From Saccharina japonica (taxonomy: Eukaryota; Sar; Phaeophyceae; Laminariales; Laminariaceae): 64,000 nucleotides of DNA. The notes below the pieces were generated by a model. That model was given only the letters and a program-made list of their open reading frames with translations, did no database searches and had not been told where the DNA came from. The stretch's first letter is position 1. Each line of letters begins with the position of its first letter. The stretch spans positions 259,063-323,062 of the forward strand of contig MEHQ01001731.1 in the NCBI GenBank assembly GCA_008828725.1, in the 5' to 3' direction. The translations under genes were made by a program, and so were the position numbers. Positions 50,384 to 59,954 of the stretch are shown here, piece by piece.

Positions 50384-50520
50384 TCACATTAAACCGTTTT
50401 TCCTACACTAGTGAAGGGTGAAACCGCCGTCAACTGGAAACCTTGAACTTCGTGGAAGGATGGGGGCGGGGAGGGGGGCGGGGTCGCCCGAGGCGGGGGG
50501 GGGGGGCGGAGGGGGGGGCA

Positions 50521-50961
50521 GGGGGGGGGGGGGGGGGGGGGCGCGGGGGTGGGGGGGGGGGGGGGGGGGGGCGCGGGGGTGGGGGGGGGGGGGGGGGGGG
50601 GCGCGGGGGTGGGGGGGGGGGGGGGGGGGGGCGCGGGGGTGGGGGGGGGGGGGGGGGGGGGCGCGGGGGTGGGGGGGGGGGGGGGGGGGGGCGCGGGGGT
50701 GGGGGGGGGGGGGGGGGGGGGCGCGGGGGTGGGGGGGGGGGGGGGGGGGGGCGCGGGGGTGGGGGGGGGGGGGGGGGGGGGCGCGGGGGTGGGGGGGGGG
50801 GGGGGGGGGGGCGCGGGGGTGGGGGGGGGGGGGGGGGGGGGCGCGGGGGTGGGGGGGGGGGGGGGGGGGGGCGCGGGGGTGGGGGGGGGGGGGGGGGGGG
50901 GCGCGGGGGTGGGGGGGGGGGGGGGGGGGGGCGCGGGGGTGGGGGGGGGGGGGGGGGGGGG
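50521..50961 (+). repeat. G-rich array, 14 identical 30-base units
   Basis: Each unit is a run of 21 G, then CGC, GGGGG and T. The only non-G bases are a phased CGC and one T. The flanks 50,460-50,520 are less regular G-rich sequence. The long Gly or Pro/Ala frames across it are artefacts. It abuts the poly-G end of a minus-strand family D repeat. Confidence 0.95.
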
Positions 50962-50963
50962 TT

Positions 50964-51084
50964 CTCATGTCGTGCATGGCCGTAGTCGTATTACCATAGA
51001 CCCTTCGCATCCCTACAATGTCAGAACGGAGCACGGGTTTTCACCAACCAGGCAGACATTGCTTGCATCAAGCGTGAAGCGCCG
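50964..51084 (-). repeat. Family D repeat, pair 3 first unit (minus)
   Basis: TCTCATGTCGTGCATGGCCG to GAAGCGCCGTGAGGTGATGG; its poly-C tail, read on the minus strand, is the end of the G array. Confidence 0.8.
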
Positions 51085-51135
51085 TGAGGTGATGGGCGAA
51101 GGGGGAAGGGGGGGCGAGAGGGGGGGAGGGGGGGA

Positions 51136-51372
51136 GTGTACTCATGTCGTGCACGGCCGTAGTCGTATGACCATAGACCCTTCGCACCCCTACAATGCCG
51201 GGACGGAGCACGTTGGGTTTTCACCAACCAGGCAGACATTGCTTGCACCAAGCGCGAAGCGCCGTGAGGTATCGCCCGAGTCGCATGGAGGGTGAGCTGC
51301 ATCCTGCCACGTAAGAACCGCCTGAGAGGCGGACTTGCATGTGGACGACATCCTCCACAATAATTGATGGGG
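51136..51372 (-). repeat. Family D repeat, pair 3 second unit, full length (minus)
   Basis: Preceded by a G-rich stretch. Extends past GTGAGGT to GAACCGCCTGAGAGGCGGAC and TTGCATGTGGACGACAT, the 5' part otherwise seen only at 14.5 kb. Confidence 0.8.
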
Positions 51373-51609
51373 GGGCACATCAGTACGTCACACGTTGATC
51401 CTGACGCAGCGGTTGCTCCGGGATAGACGCTCCGCGTCGTTCCGCACTATGAATTCATTATTAACATTAAATCATATACGAAGTATATTAATAGTTGGGA
51501 CGTAAACAATATTGGAACTTCATCTTCCACCGCGCATGCGTGTTTTTTCATGGTTCTCGTTTCATGTTTTTCAGCGGACGTCTGCACTTCGTACTCTGTA
51601 CTGCTTATT

Positions 51610-51787
51610 CCGGTGGACCATGGTAAATAGGACCAACGGTACACACTAAATCTACATATTTACCTATTTTTACTAGCAACATTTGATCCTATTTACCATA
51701 GTAAATAGGACCTACGGTGCACACAAAAACCAACATATTTACCTTTTTTACTAGCAACATGTGATCCTAATTACTATGGTCCCCCGT
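51610..51787 (-). mobile_element. MITE-A tandem dimer
   Basis: Two internal segments share a central ATTTACCATAGTAAATAGGA terminus; outer ends CGGTGGACCATGG and ACTATGGTCCCCCGT. Confidence 0.75.
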
Positions 51788-51951
51788 CATTGACTTCTAT
51801 TAATAGAGTCATCAAGCAAGATTGGGCGATCATGGGCAATGCAGTTTGACTCCTGCTACCGTACTATTAATAGGATAATGTGGTATGATATGATATTTTA
51901 ATAATATATTCGTACATGTATAGATTGTGGCATTCTGACAGATTAATTATC

Positions 51952-52026
51952 ATTCGTGTACCGAAATATAAGCACACTTTCTGCATTGGTATCCAATAAA
52001 AGGTGCTTATAATTCGGGACAGAGTG
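51952..52026 (+). mobile_element. Family G short palindromic element
   Basis: TGTACCGAAATATAAGCACA and GTGCTTATAATTCGGGACA arms. Confidence 0.7.
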
Positions 52027-52317
52027 GGTACTAATTAGCCCCTTTCGGACTCAGGTACAACGACCAAAAAAACGAGAACCTTGATAGCATCAACCGTCTC
52101 TTTATACATTTATACTATTAGTAGAGCCGTACGGCTGCCGTAGTGGCACACGCACGAGTAAGCTGGTATGGATGATGGCCTATTGGCTTCGACGGACGGG
52201 TTTTCTATTGTGAGCGCTCAGCAGCCACAGCTGCAAGCCTCGGTATGACTATTAAAAAAAAGTTTGTATCGTAGTCATACCCCATACCCCATAGGCTGTA
52301 CGTAGCAATCTACACTC

Positions 52318-52437
52318 AGTAGAAGTAGTAGTAGTAGCAGTAGTAGTAGTAGTAGTAGTAGTAGCAGTAGTAGCAGTAGTAGCAGTAGTAGCAGTAGTGG
52401 TAGTAGTAGCAGTAGTAGCAGTAGTAGCAGTAGTAGC

Positions 52438-52487
<50 letters not shown>

Positions 52488-52491
52488 CAGC

Positions 52492-52541
<50 letters not shown>

Positions 52542-52545
52542 CAGC

Positions 52546-52592
<47 letters not shown>

Positions 52593-52606
52593 CAGCAGCA
52601 GTAGTA
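52318..52606 (+). repeat. (GTA)n trinucleotide array
   Basis: About 95 triplets, GTA with interspersed GCA, uninterrupted in register. Homopolymer Thr, Leu or Val frames are artefacts. Confidence 0.95.
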
Positions 52607-52774
52607 TGTACCACAAAGTAGTGCAATGGCGACAACTTCAATTTGAGGTCATAGCGATGCTCTGGCAAGCTGTGGTGTATACAGAGCATGCACCGGAAGT
52701 CCAAGCACGGCTTCCGCTGGAGCCGGGTCGGCGAGAGAGTGTGAAGTATGAAAACAGCAAACTACTGCCTGGTA

Positions 52775-53095
52775 TTACGGGGGACCATGGTAAGGGTCGT
52801 TCTTATCGAGCAACTTTTTCCAAAATTTCCAAATATTTTTTTCGCGCAATTTTTAGCACTTCCAAATTTTCCAAAAATAATTTCCAAAAATTGGAATGCG
52901 AAGCCTTCCAAAAAAAATTGCCCTCTGTTAAAATTCCAAATTTCCAAATAAATCCTGTTTTTTTTTGGAAAAACAAATGGAAATTTTGGAAAAAAGTTGC
53001 TCGATAAGAACGACCCTAAATAGAACCAATTATTGGTAGTAAAAATAGGGAAAATTATAGATTTTTGTCTATATCGTAGGTCCAAATGGTCCCCC
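52775..53095 (+). mobile_element. MITE-A interrupted by a foldback MITE
   Basis: TTACGGGGGACCATGG at the left; AAATAGAACCAATTATTGG resumes at 53,018; right end TGGTCCCCCGTATAA. Confidence 0.75.
52794..53016. mobile_element. PIF/Harbinger-like MITE, nested, with TAA target duplication
   Basis: GGGTCGTTCTTATCGAGC plus AACTTTTT at the left is perfectly inverted at the right. TAA precedes (52,791-52,793) and follows (53,017-53,019), restoring the host MITE-A sequence GGTAAATAGG when one copy is removed. A 3-base TWA duplication is the known PIF/Harbinger signature. The interior is AT-rich with repeated TTCCAAA. Confidence 0.7.
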
Positions 53096-53184
53096 GTATA
53101 ATAACTATAATGTACATAAACCAAGTATACATAATTCTAAGTGGTTCGTCCCCCAAATCATGGGTGTTGGAAACCCCTTTTACT

Positions 53185-53290
53185 ATTTCGGGAGACACAT
53201 AGTAATCAGGACCTATCACGTACACAAACGTCTATGTATTTCAGTATTTTTACTACCCAGATTTGGTCCTGATTACTATGTTCCCCCTGA
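53185..53290 (-). mobile_element. MITE-A subfamily 2
   Basis: TTTCGGGAGACACATAGTAA left, GGTCCTGATTACTATGTTCC right; arms carry AATCAGGACC. Confidence 0.7.
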
Positions 53291-53662
53291 ATGCTGCAAA
53301 ACTTATCCCACACTAATCCCGAATAATTTAGCTGAAAAAAAAACGTTGGTGCAGCAGTTCAAGATGAATAAAAGAAAGGGTTGAGGTATAATACTCGTAT
53401 TCATATTACCAGGTGTATCATACATACCAGGGTAAACCACAAAAGAAGTGAGTCATATTATACATGCCCGAGATCATACAACGGGGAAATTGCAATAGGG
53501 AATACCAAGTAGTTTCGTTGAAGCTCATGCTAAATGCTACAAACGTTGTTTGCTGGCAAGGATAATACGTAATAATATACCTGATTTTGGCTCAAATGGA
53601 TCAGGTATACCTGATTTTGGCAGTTGCCCTTTTTATTTCGTTTTGCCTCCGACTTTGCCCGC

Positions 53663-53760
53663 CTTAACCCTTATAGGACTGGAGTCCCGTTTTGGGGACA
53701 AATTACTTATAATTAGAGTGGATTGTCCCCAAAACGGGTCTGCAGTCCTAAAAGGGTTAA
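53663..53760 (+). mobile_element. Family F palindromic element
   Basis: TTAACCCTTATAGGACTGGA and CTGCAGTCCTAAAAGGGTTA; about 95 percent like the copy at 46.6 kb. Confidence 0.8.
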
Positions 53761-53795
53761 CTAATGAAATGTCTCATCACTTATATCATATTGAT

Positions 53796-53860
53796 TAAAA
53801 AAAAAAAAAAAAAAAAACAGCTGTGAGATCGAGGATTTCGTGGAACAAAACTGAACGAAA
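53796..53860 (-). repeat. Poly-A tract with reverse MSFDEIL fragment
   Basis: About 21 A, then CAGCTGTGAGATCGAGGATT and TCGTGG. On the minus strand this is CACGAAATCCTCGATCTCAC followed by AGCTG and poly-T, as in the 8.06-kb copy but without the ATG. Confidence 0.5.
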
Positions 53861-53933
53861 TATAAAACAACTTACTAAGCCTGCGTCCAGCTTTCTGCGT
53901 CCCGATATGTATGCTATTATGCCTCACCGCGGG

Positions 53934-54950
53934 TGGCGCCTATCTGACCTTTTTATTAAACCCGTATCTACCAGAAAAAAAACCCAACCTCAACCGCAAG
54001 GGAAAATTCTCAGAAAGGATAATGTAAGAAATGAGTTTTGTTTTTCATGAAGAAAAAAAAGTAGTTTACCGACTTGGCCCCAGCTTACGAGATAAAACGA
54101 TTCGACGCATGGTGCGATAGAGGTATGTACGAGTAGCACTTTTTGGCTGAAAGTTTTTTTTTTCTGAAGGATCGAGCTCCTTAGCCAAGCGCTTATCTGA
54201 ACTTTTTTTTTAAACCCATATCTACCCGAAAAAAAAAACAACCTCAACCGCAAGGGAAAATTCTGAGATAGGAAAATGTAAGCAATGAGTTTTGTTTTTC
54301 ATGAAGAAAAAAGGCTGTTCACCGACTTGGCCCCAGCTTACGAGATAAAACGATTCGACACGTGGTACGATAGAGGTTCGTAGCACTTTTTCGCTGTTTT
54401 TTTTTCTCTGAAGGGTCGGGCTTCTTAATCAAGCGTTTATCTGAACTTTGTTTTTAAAACCCATATCTATCTACCCGAAAAAAAAACAACCTCAACCGCA
54501 AGGGAAATTTCTGAGAAAGGAAAATGTAAGGAATGAGTTTTTGTTTTTCATGAAGAAAAAAGGCTGTTTACCGACTTGGCCCCAGCTTACGAGATAAAAC
54601 GATTCGACACGTGGTACGATAGAGGTTCATAGCACTTTTTGGCTGTTGTTTTTTTTTCCTGAAGGGTCGGGCTCCTTAACCAAGCGTTTATCTGAACTAT
54701 GTTTTTAAAACCCATATCTACCCGAAAAAATAAAATAAAAACCTCAACCGCAAGGGAAATTTCTGAGAAAGGAAAATGTAAGTAATACGTAAGGATATTT
54801 GTTTTTCATGAAATAAAAAGGCTGTTTATCACCGACTTGGCCGCAGCTTACGAGATAACACGATTTGACGCGTGGTACGATAGAGGTCCGTAGCACTTTT
54901 TGGCTGAAACGTATTTTTCTGAAGGATCGTCGGGCTCGTTAACCAAGAAT
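53934..54950 (+). repeat. Satellite-like array, about 250-base period, four units, containing a MITE-B end
   Basis: Each unit holds CTCAACCGCAAGGGAAA, CCGACTTGGCCCCAGCTTAC, GAGATAAAACGATTCGACRC and then the MITE-B side GGTACGATAGAGGT, GTAGCACTTTTTGGCTG and GGGCTCCTTA. Repeat starts are 253, 249 and 261 bases apart. A diverged single unit is near 57,205-57,420. Confidence 0.8.
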
Positions 54951-55244
54951 CGTCACAATTTATTTCTTGTGTTGCAATAATTTTCGTTGAATACTGTAGT
55001 AGTTCCATGAGGCCATGGGATTTTTATTCGATCGTGTACGTATTATAGCAACTTTTATTTTCCCTCCGAAAATAGTTGTTTGGGGTGAGAGGTATAGAGA
55101 TCCTCAAGTGACCACCCCTCAGAAAAAGACATACATGGTGCACATCTACCGTAGCATGCGCCGGTGGAAGCATGCGTACTTGACTTGAAACCTTAGAGGC
55201 GTGTTTCGATAGGGGGATAGGGGTACGTGGTATTTTTTTTACCA

Positions 55245-55700
55245 AACTGCTTATCACTGAGTACTACTATTATTATCATTGTTATTACCGGTATTATTCC
55301 ATTTGCCATCTGACAATGTGCAGCTCTTGTTTTATAGTCATACAATTCACATACCTCTGTATACCTATCAATCATCCCTGAATACTTGACAAACTTATAG
55401 CAATAACACAGTCCCCCTTAGGAATGCCGTTACCGGCTCCTCACCGACCTTTCACCAATCAAATCTGAAAAGGGTGACAATATTATAATATTATTTGCCT
55501 TCCGACAATGTGCAGGGCATTCTTCATTCAGAATGAAAAAAATTGGCCCAATTCGTCGAATACCTCCAATCTCATCCAACTAATTATCCCCCCCTGCGTC
55601 TACGAACTCAATTGAGTACGCACTACCACCCTTTACCCTAATATTGTACCTGCTATATCTCTATCCGCCGTGCGTCCTCCTCGCCTGTAGAATAGCCCAG
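55245..55700 (+). repeat. Family H repeat
   Basis: TTTGCCATCTGACAATGTGC, TGAATACTTGACAAACTTAT, CAGTCCCCCTTAGGAATGCC, then TTGCCTTCCGACAATGTGCA at 55,496. Related to 62,225-62,450 and 2,490-3,070. Confidence 0.6.
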
Positions 55701-55720
55701 ATATCGCCGGAGTACGATTT

Positions 55721-56087
55721 GACGCGTGCTACGATACTGTAGAGGTATAGCACTTTTTGGCTGGAAAAGTTTTTTGAAAGACGAGGCTCCCTAACCCCTT
55801 AAGAATTGGTCCCCCGTTTTTGGAGACAAACTACTTGGAATTAGAGTGGGATACGTTTTTAGTATTGAATGGTTTAAGCCAAAATCGTCGGTCTTTCATT
55901 CTTGTGTTGAAATATTTTCTTCATTTTATACTCGGATCATGGAACTTTTTCATCGGGTATATACGTATCATAGCACTTTTGTTTTCCTCTAAAATCGGTT
56001 CTCGGGTGAGATATACAGTAGTAGAGCTTCTCAGGGGATCACGCTCAGAAAAAACATGGCGCACCTCTACCGCAGCATGAATGCGTC
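55721..56087 (+). mobile_element. MITE-B with nested family F element
   Basis: GACGCGTGCTACGATACTG left, CCGCAGCATGAATGCGTC right. A family F element (CCCCTTAAGAATTGGTCCCC to ATTGAATGGTTTAAG) sits at 55,796-55,877. Confidence 0.75.
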
Positions 56088-56230
56088 ATTTACTATTTTT
56101 CGATTCATGCCAAAGCCATGTGGCCTTGCAATGGCATTCATTGGTTCATCGGGCTTGTACTTTCATTTTTCTCAAGGAGAGTCAGTTTGGGTTCAGTTTT
56201 TTTTTGGGCGGGGTAGATAGAGCTCCTTAA

Positions 56231-56314
56231 CCCCTTAAGAACTGGTCCCACGTATTTGGGGACAAACTACTTGGAAACAGTGTGGGATAAGTTTTTCGGT
56301 TCTGAATGGGTTAA
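56231..56314 (+). mobile_element. Family F palindromic element
   Basis: TTAACCCCTTAAGAACTGGT and GGTTCTGAATGGGTTAA arms. Confidence 0.7.
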
Positions 56315-56427
56315 GTGAGAATCGTTCGTTAGGTGAAGAACTGGTCGGCACAATAATTTTGTGGGCAGGACGTGTGTGGTCAACTTCAACCTTGCACACG
56401 TCGGCCCATACCAACCCGACCCCAGAC

Positions 56428-56985
56428 CTAACCCGAACCCGAACCCGAACCCGAACCCGAACCCGAACCCGAACCCGAACCCGAACCCGAACCCGAACCG
56501 AATCCGAATCCGAACCCGAAACCGAACCTGAAACCGAACCGAATCCTCAAACCGAACCCGAAACCGAAACCGAACCCGAAACCGAACCCGAAACCGAAAC
56601 CGAAACCGAACGCGAAACCGAACCCGAAACCGAAACCGAAACCGAACCCGAACCCGAACCGAACCCGAAGACGCGTGCTACGGTAGAGTCGAACATTTTG
56701 GCTGAATCGTTTTCTGAACGATCGAGCTCCTTAACCCAAACTCGTCGGACTTTCATTTTTGTGACGAATAATGTTTCAGAGTATACTTGCGGTCATGAGA
56801 TTTCGCATCCGGCAGCACTTTTAGTTTCCTCCAAAATCATTTTTTCGGTTAGGTATGACGCTCCTTGAGTGAGGAGCTCAGAAAAAACATGGTGCACCTC
56901 TATCGTAGCACGCCTCCGAACCGGATCCCGAAACCGAAACCGAACCCGAACCTGAACCCGATCCCGAACCCCTACCCTTTGGGGG
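56428..56985 (+). repeat. (CCCGAA)n hexanucleotide array split by MITE-B
   Basis: Perfect CCCGAA units to about 56,496, then degenerate CCGAAA/CCGAAT units to 56,669, and more at 56,918-56,985 beyond the insertion. The Glu/Pro/Thr and Arg/Thr frames are artefacts. Confidence 0.9.
56670..56916 (+). mobile_element. MITE-B inserted in the hexanucleotide array
   Basis: GACGCGTGCTACGGTAGAG left, CCTCTATCGTAGCACGC right, between GAACCCGAA and GAACCGGATCC. Confidence 0.85.
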
Positions 56986-57408
56986 GCTCGAGGTCGGCAG
57001 GGGCAGTCACGCGGCTCCGAAGCGTGTTTTAAGGTGGCTTTTTTTCCAAAAACAAATCGGAAGGCCGAAAGGTCAACCTCGACAAATAAGACCGGCATCC
57101 TGTACAAAATGTTTGTGCCGATCAGTCCTACACATAGGGCGAGTCCAAGTGAGAAAGGAGCCTCAGAAAAATTTAGGTGCACGCCTGTCGAGTACATGCC
57201 TCCCTCGTAAAACCCCGCTCAAACCCCGGCCGTCCGGGAAAATTCTCGGAATGGGGATGCAATGAGGAGTTTGTGCGGACTGTCAACCATTTTTTTTTCC
57301 AGGCTTGAGCCAAGTCGTAAACTCTGCCTCGTATTGTATGTATTGTCCTGCTGTTAAGAGTATTCATGGTGCAGATTATCAACTTTTTTGTTCAAGCTGA
57401 ACCAAGAT

Positions 57409-57670
57409 GGGTGCTGCGATAGAGGTACTGTACCTTTTTTTGGCTGAAACGATTTCTGAATGACCGGGGGGGGTCTCCTAAACCCCAAACTTGTCGGAAT
57501 TTCTTTCTTGTGTTCCATTTTTTTTTCAGTCTATACTGAGGCCATGGGATTGTTCATGTCGTAGGAAAATTATTTTCCTCCAAAGGCAGGTGGCTTACTA
57601 TTAGCGTGGACTTCGTGAAACGAGGAGCGTCAGAAAAAAACATGGTGCACCTCTACCGTTAGCTTGCGTT
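57409..57670 (+). mobile_element. MITE-B, copy
   Basis: GATGGGTGCTGCGATAGAGG left, CCTCTACCGTTAGCTTGCGT right; CTTACTATTAGCGTGGAC insertion. Confidence 0.7.
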
Positions 57671-57903
57671 CCAAGTCGTAAATAATCACTCTTGCAAAAA
57701 CGTGAAACTTCAATCCTCGGGATGGGCCATGGTGGCGGCGGTGGTGTGTCATTCGTAGCGCCACGAAGGCATCGGTCGGCACAGGAAGCTGACTGCGTAC
57801 GTACTCGTACTTGTCCCTGCCCCTACCCCCTTTGTCATTGTCCCTGACCCTAACCCTCCACCCCCACTCTTATCATTCTCTCCCTGTCCCTGGCCATACC
57901 CCT

Positions 57904-58361
57904 GACGCATCCTGCGGTAGAGGTGCAGCACGATGGTACAGAGTTTTCTGAGGCTACTCACTCGAGGGGGTGTATACGATTACGGGGGAGCATAGTAAAT
58001 AGGACCTACGGTAAACACTAAAACCTATATAATTACCTTTTTTTACTAACAATATTTGGTCCTATTTACTAGTGTTTACTATGGCCCCCCGTAATAGTAG
58101 TAAGTCAAAAACTAATTTTGGAGGGAAAATAAAAGTGCTACTTTGTATATATATATGTATATACTATATATATGTACCCGACAAACGAATCCCCATAGCC
58201 TAACTTTGTCACTAAAAAAATAGCATTGCAATGCAGGGATGAAAGTACCGACGGGTTACCGACGGGTTACCGACGGGTGTTGGGTCAAGGAGCCCCGATC
58301 ATTCAGAAATAATGTTTCCAGCCCGAAAGTGGCTACGAGTACCTCTTTCGTAGCACGCGTC
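57904..58361 (-). mobile_element. MITE-B with nested MITE-A
   Basis: GACGCATCCTGCGGTAGAGG left, CCTCTTTCGTAGCACGCGTC right. A complete MITE-A (TTACGGGGGAGCATAG to TGGCCCCCCGTAAT) lies at 57,979-58,096. A 12-base ACCGACGGGTT triplication is at 58,247-58,280. Confidence 0.8.
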
Positions 58362-58459
58362 CCCTATCCCCGTTCCTGTTCGTATCGCCGATCCTAACTC
58401 TTACCCCTAACCTTGCTCCGATTCACGACCCGTATCGCTATATATCTAGCCCTATCCCT

Positions 58460-58763
58460 TGACACATGCCAAGGAAGAAGTGCGCCGATTTTATGCTGAG
58501 GTTCCTCACATGAGGAGCTTTATACTAATAGTAAGTAATATATACTATTAGCAAGTCACCCAAAAACTGATTTTAAGAAAAAATAATCAGTGAAACCCGA
58601 TGAAAGTTCCCATGGCCTAGGTTATTTGTACTGTGCGCCAAAATCGTTTTTGCAACCACAAACAAAGGATGTGCTTTCTGACGGTTTTGGGGTAAGAAGC
58701 CCCTGATCATTCAGAAAATAGTTCAGCCAAAAACTGCTGTACACCCCGAGCGTAGCATGCGTC
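58460..58763 (-). mobile_element. MITE-B, copy
   Basis: GACACATGCCAAGGAAGAAG (decayed) left, GAGCGTAGCATGCGTC right; AATAGTAAGTAATATATAC insertion. Confidence 0.65.
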
Positions 58764-58769
58764 CCCTTA

Positions 58770-59130
58770 TCCTTCTTTCTACCCCTGTTCTTGTCGCTGG
58801 TCCTAATCTTGACCCTGGCCCTATCCCTTACCCGTGTCCCTGTCCCTGTCCCGGTATCCCCACCCCTGCCCCCAACCTTATCTATGCTCCTGTCCCTATT
58901 TTGGTCGCTGATCCTAACCCTGATCCCAACTCTAACCATACCCATGTCCCTGTCCTTATTCCTATCCATGTCCCTATCCTTGCTGTTTATCCTATAACCC
59001 TAGCCATGTTCATACCCCCACCTCTAACCCTGCCTTTGATCCTGCCGTAGCCCTAAGCTTACCCATGTCCCTGTCCCTGTCCTTCATCCTAACCCTGATC
59101 TCTATCCCTGACCCTAACCCGAGCCCTTTT
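58770..59130 (+). repeat. Telomere-like TCCCTR/CCCTAA degenerate array
   Basis: Runs of GTCCCTGTCCCTGTCC, CCCTAACCCTGATCCC and CCCATGTCCCTGTCC. Similar pieces stand between every MITE-B copy from 57,800 to 59,830. Confidence 0.7.
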
Positions 59131-59133
59131 TCT

Positions 59134-59767
59134 GATGCATGCTACGGTAGAGGTGCACCACGTTTTTTTTGCCTTATAAGGGTGGTCACTTATCACTTGA
59201 GGAGCTCTATACCTCACCCAAAAACTGAGTTTTGGAGGAAAATAAAATTGCTAGTATAATACCCGATGGGAAATCCCCAAGGCCTGACTATGCGACGCGT
59301 GCTACGGTAGAGGTAGCACTTTTTGTATGAATCGTTTTCTGAACGATCGGGCTTCTTAACACAAATTCGTCGGAATTTCTTTTTTGAGACGAATAATGTT
59401 TCAGAGTACACTTCGGACATGGGATTTCTCATCCGGCAGAACTTTTATTCTCCTCCAAAAGCATTTTTTCGGTGAGGTATGACGCTCCTTAAGTGAAGAG
59501 CTCCGAAACAACATGGTGTACCTCTATCGTAGCATGCGTCATACGATGAAAAATAGTGCAACACAGGAACGAAATTCTGACGATTTTGGGGTAACCCAGT
59601 CATAACTAAAACAAAATGTCCCACACTAATTCCAAGTAGTTTTCCCCCAAGTATATACGTGGGACCGGTTCTTAAGGGGTTTTTAAGGAGCCCCCCCCCC
59701 CGTCATTCCGAAAACGTTTCAGCCAAAAAAAGGTATACCATATACCTCTAATATCGTAGCGCGCGTC
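59134..59767 (-). mobile_element. MITE-B containing another MITE-B
   Basis: Outer ends GATGCATGCTACGGTAGAGG and AATATCGTAGCGCGCGTC. The inner copy, 59,293-59,532, is in opposite orientation with clean GACGCGTGCTACGGTAGAGG and CCTCTATCGTAGCATGCGTC ends. A family F element is at 59,591-59,681. Confidence 0.8.
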
Positions 59768-59848
59768 TCCTATCCCTATCCCTTTCCCATGAACCTGTCT
59801 CTACCCTTATTCCTGTTGCTGTCCTTTTCACTATTGACGCCATGACAG

Positions 59849-59954
59849 GTCTAGCGTGGTTCTTTCTGGTGTTCTCTGCCACGTTCCTGGTGTTGGCTGT
59901 GGTCTCGATGGCCGTCTTTGTCCAGGCTCGCAATGTCTTCGAGATCAGAGCCAG
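59849..59954 (+). CDS. Exon A, membrane protein
   Basis: A pyrimidine-rich stretch (derived from the telomere-like TCCCTAT repeat) precedes CATGACAG|GT; donor GCCAG|GTCAGT. The upstream frame is open to the MITE-B border at 59,761, so the 5' limit is uncertain. Confidence 0.55.

Noticed and set aside
50418-51034. Long Gly- or Pro/Ala-rich reading frames on both strands
   Set aside because: They are translations of the 30-base G array.
52252-52704. Poly-Thr, poly-Leu and poly-Val frames
   Set aside because: Products of the (GTA)n array.
56359-56868. 169-codon Glu/Pro/Thr-rich frame
   Set aside because: Translation of the (CCCGAA)n array running into a MITE-B.
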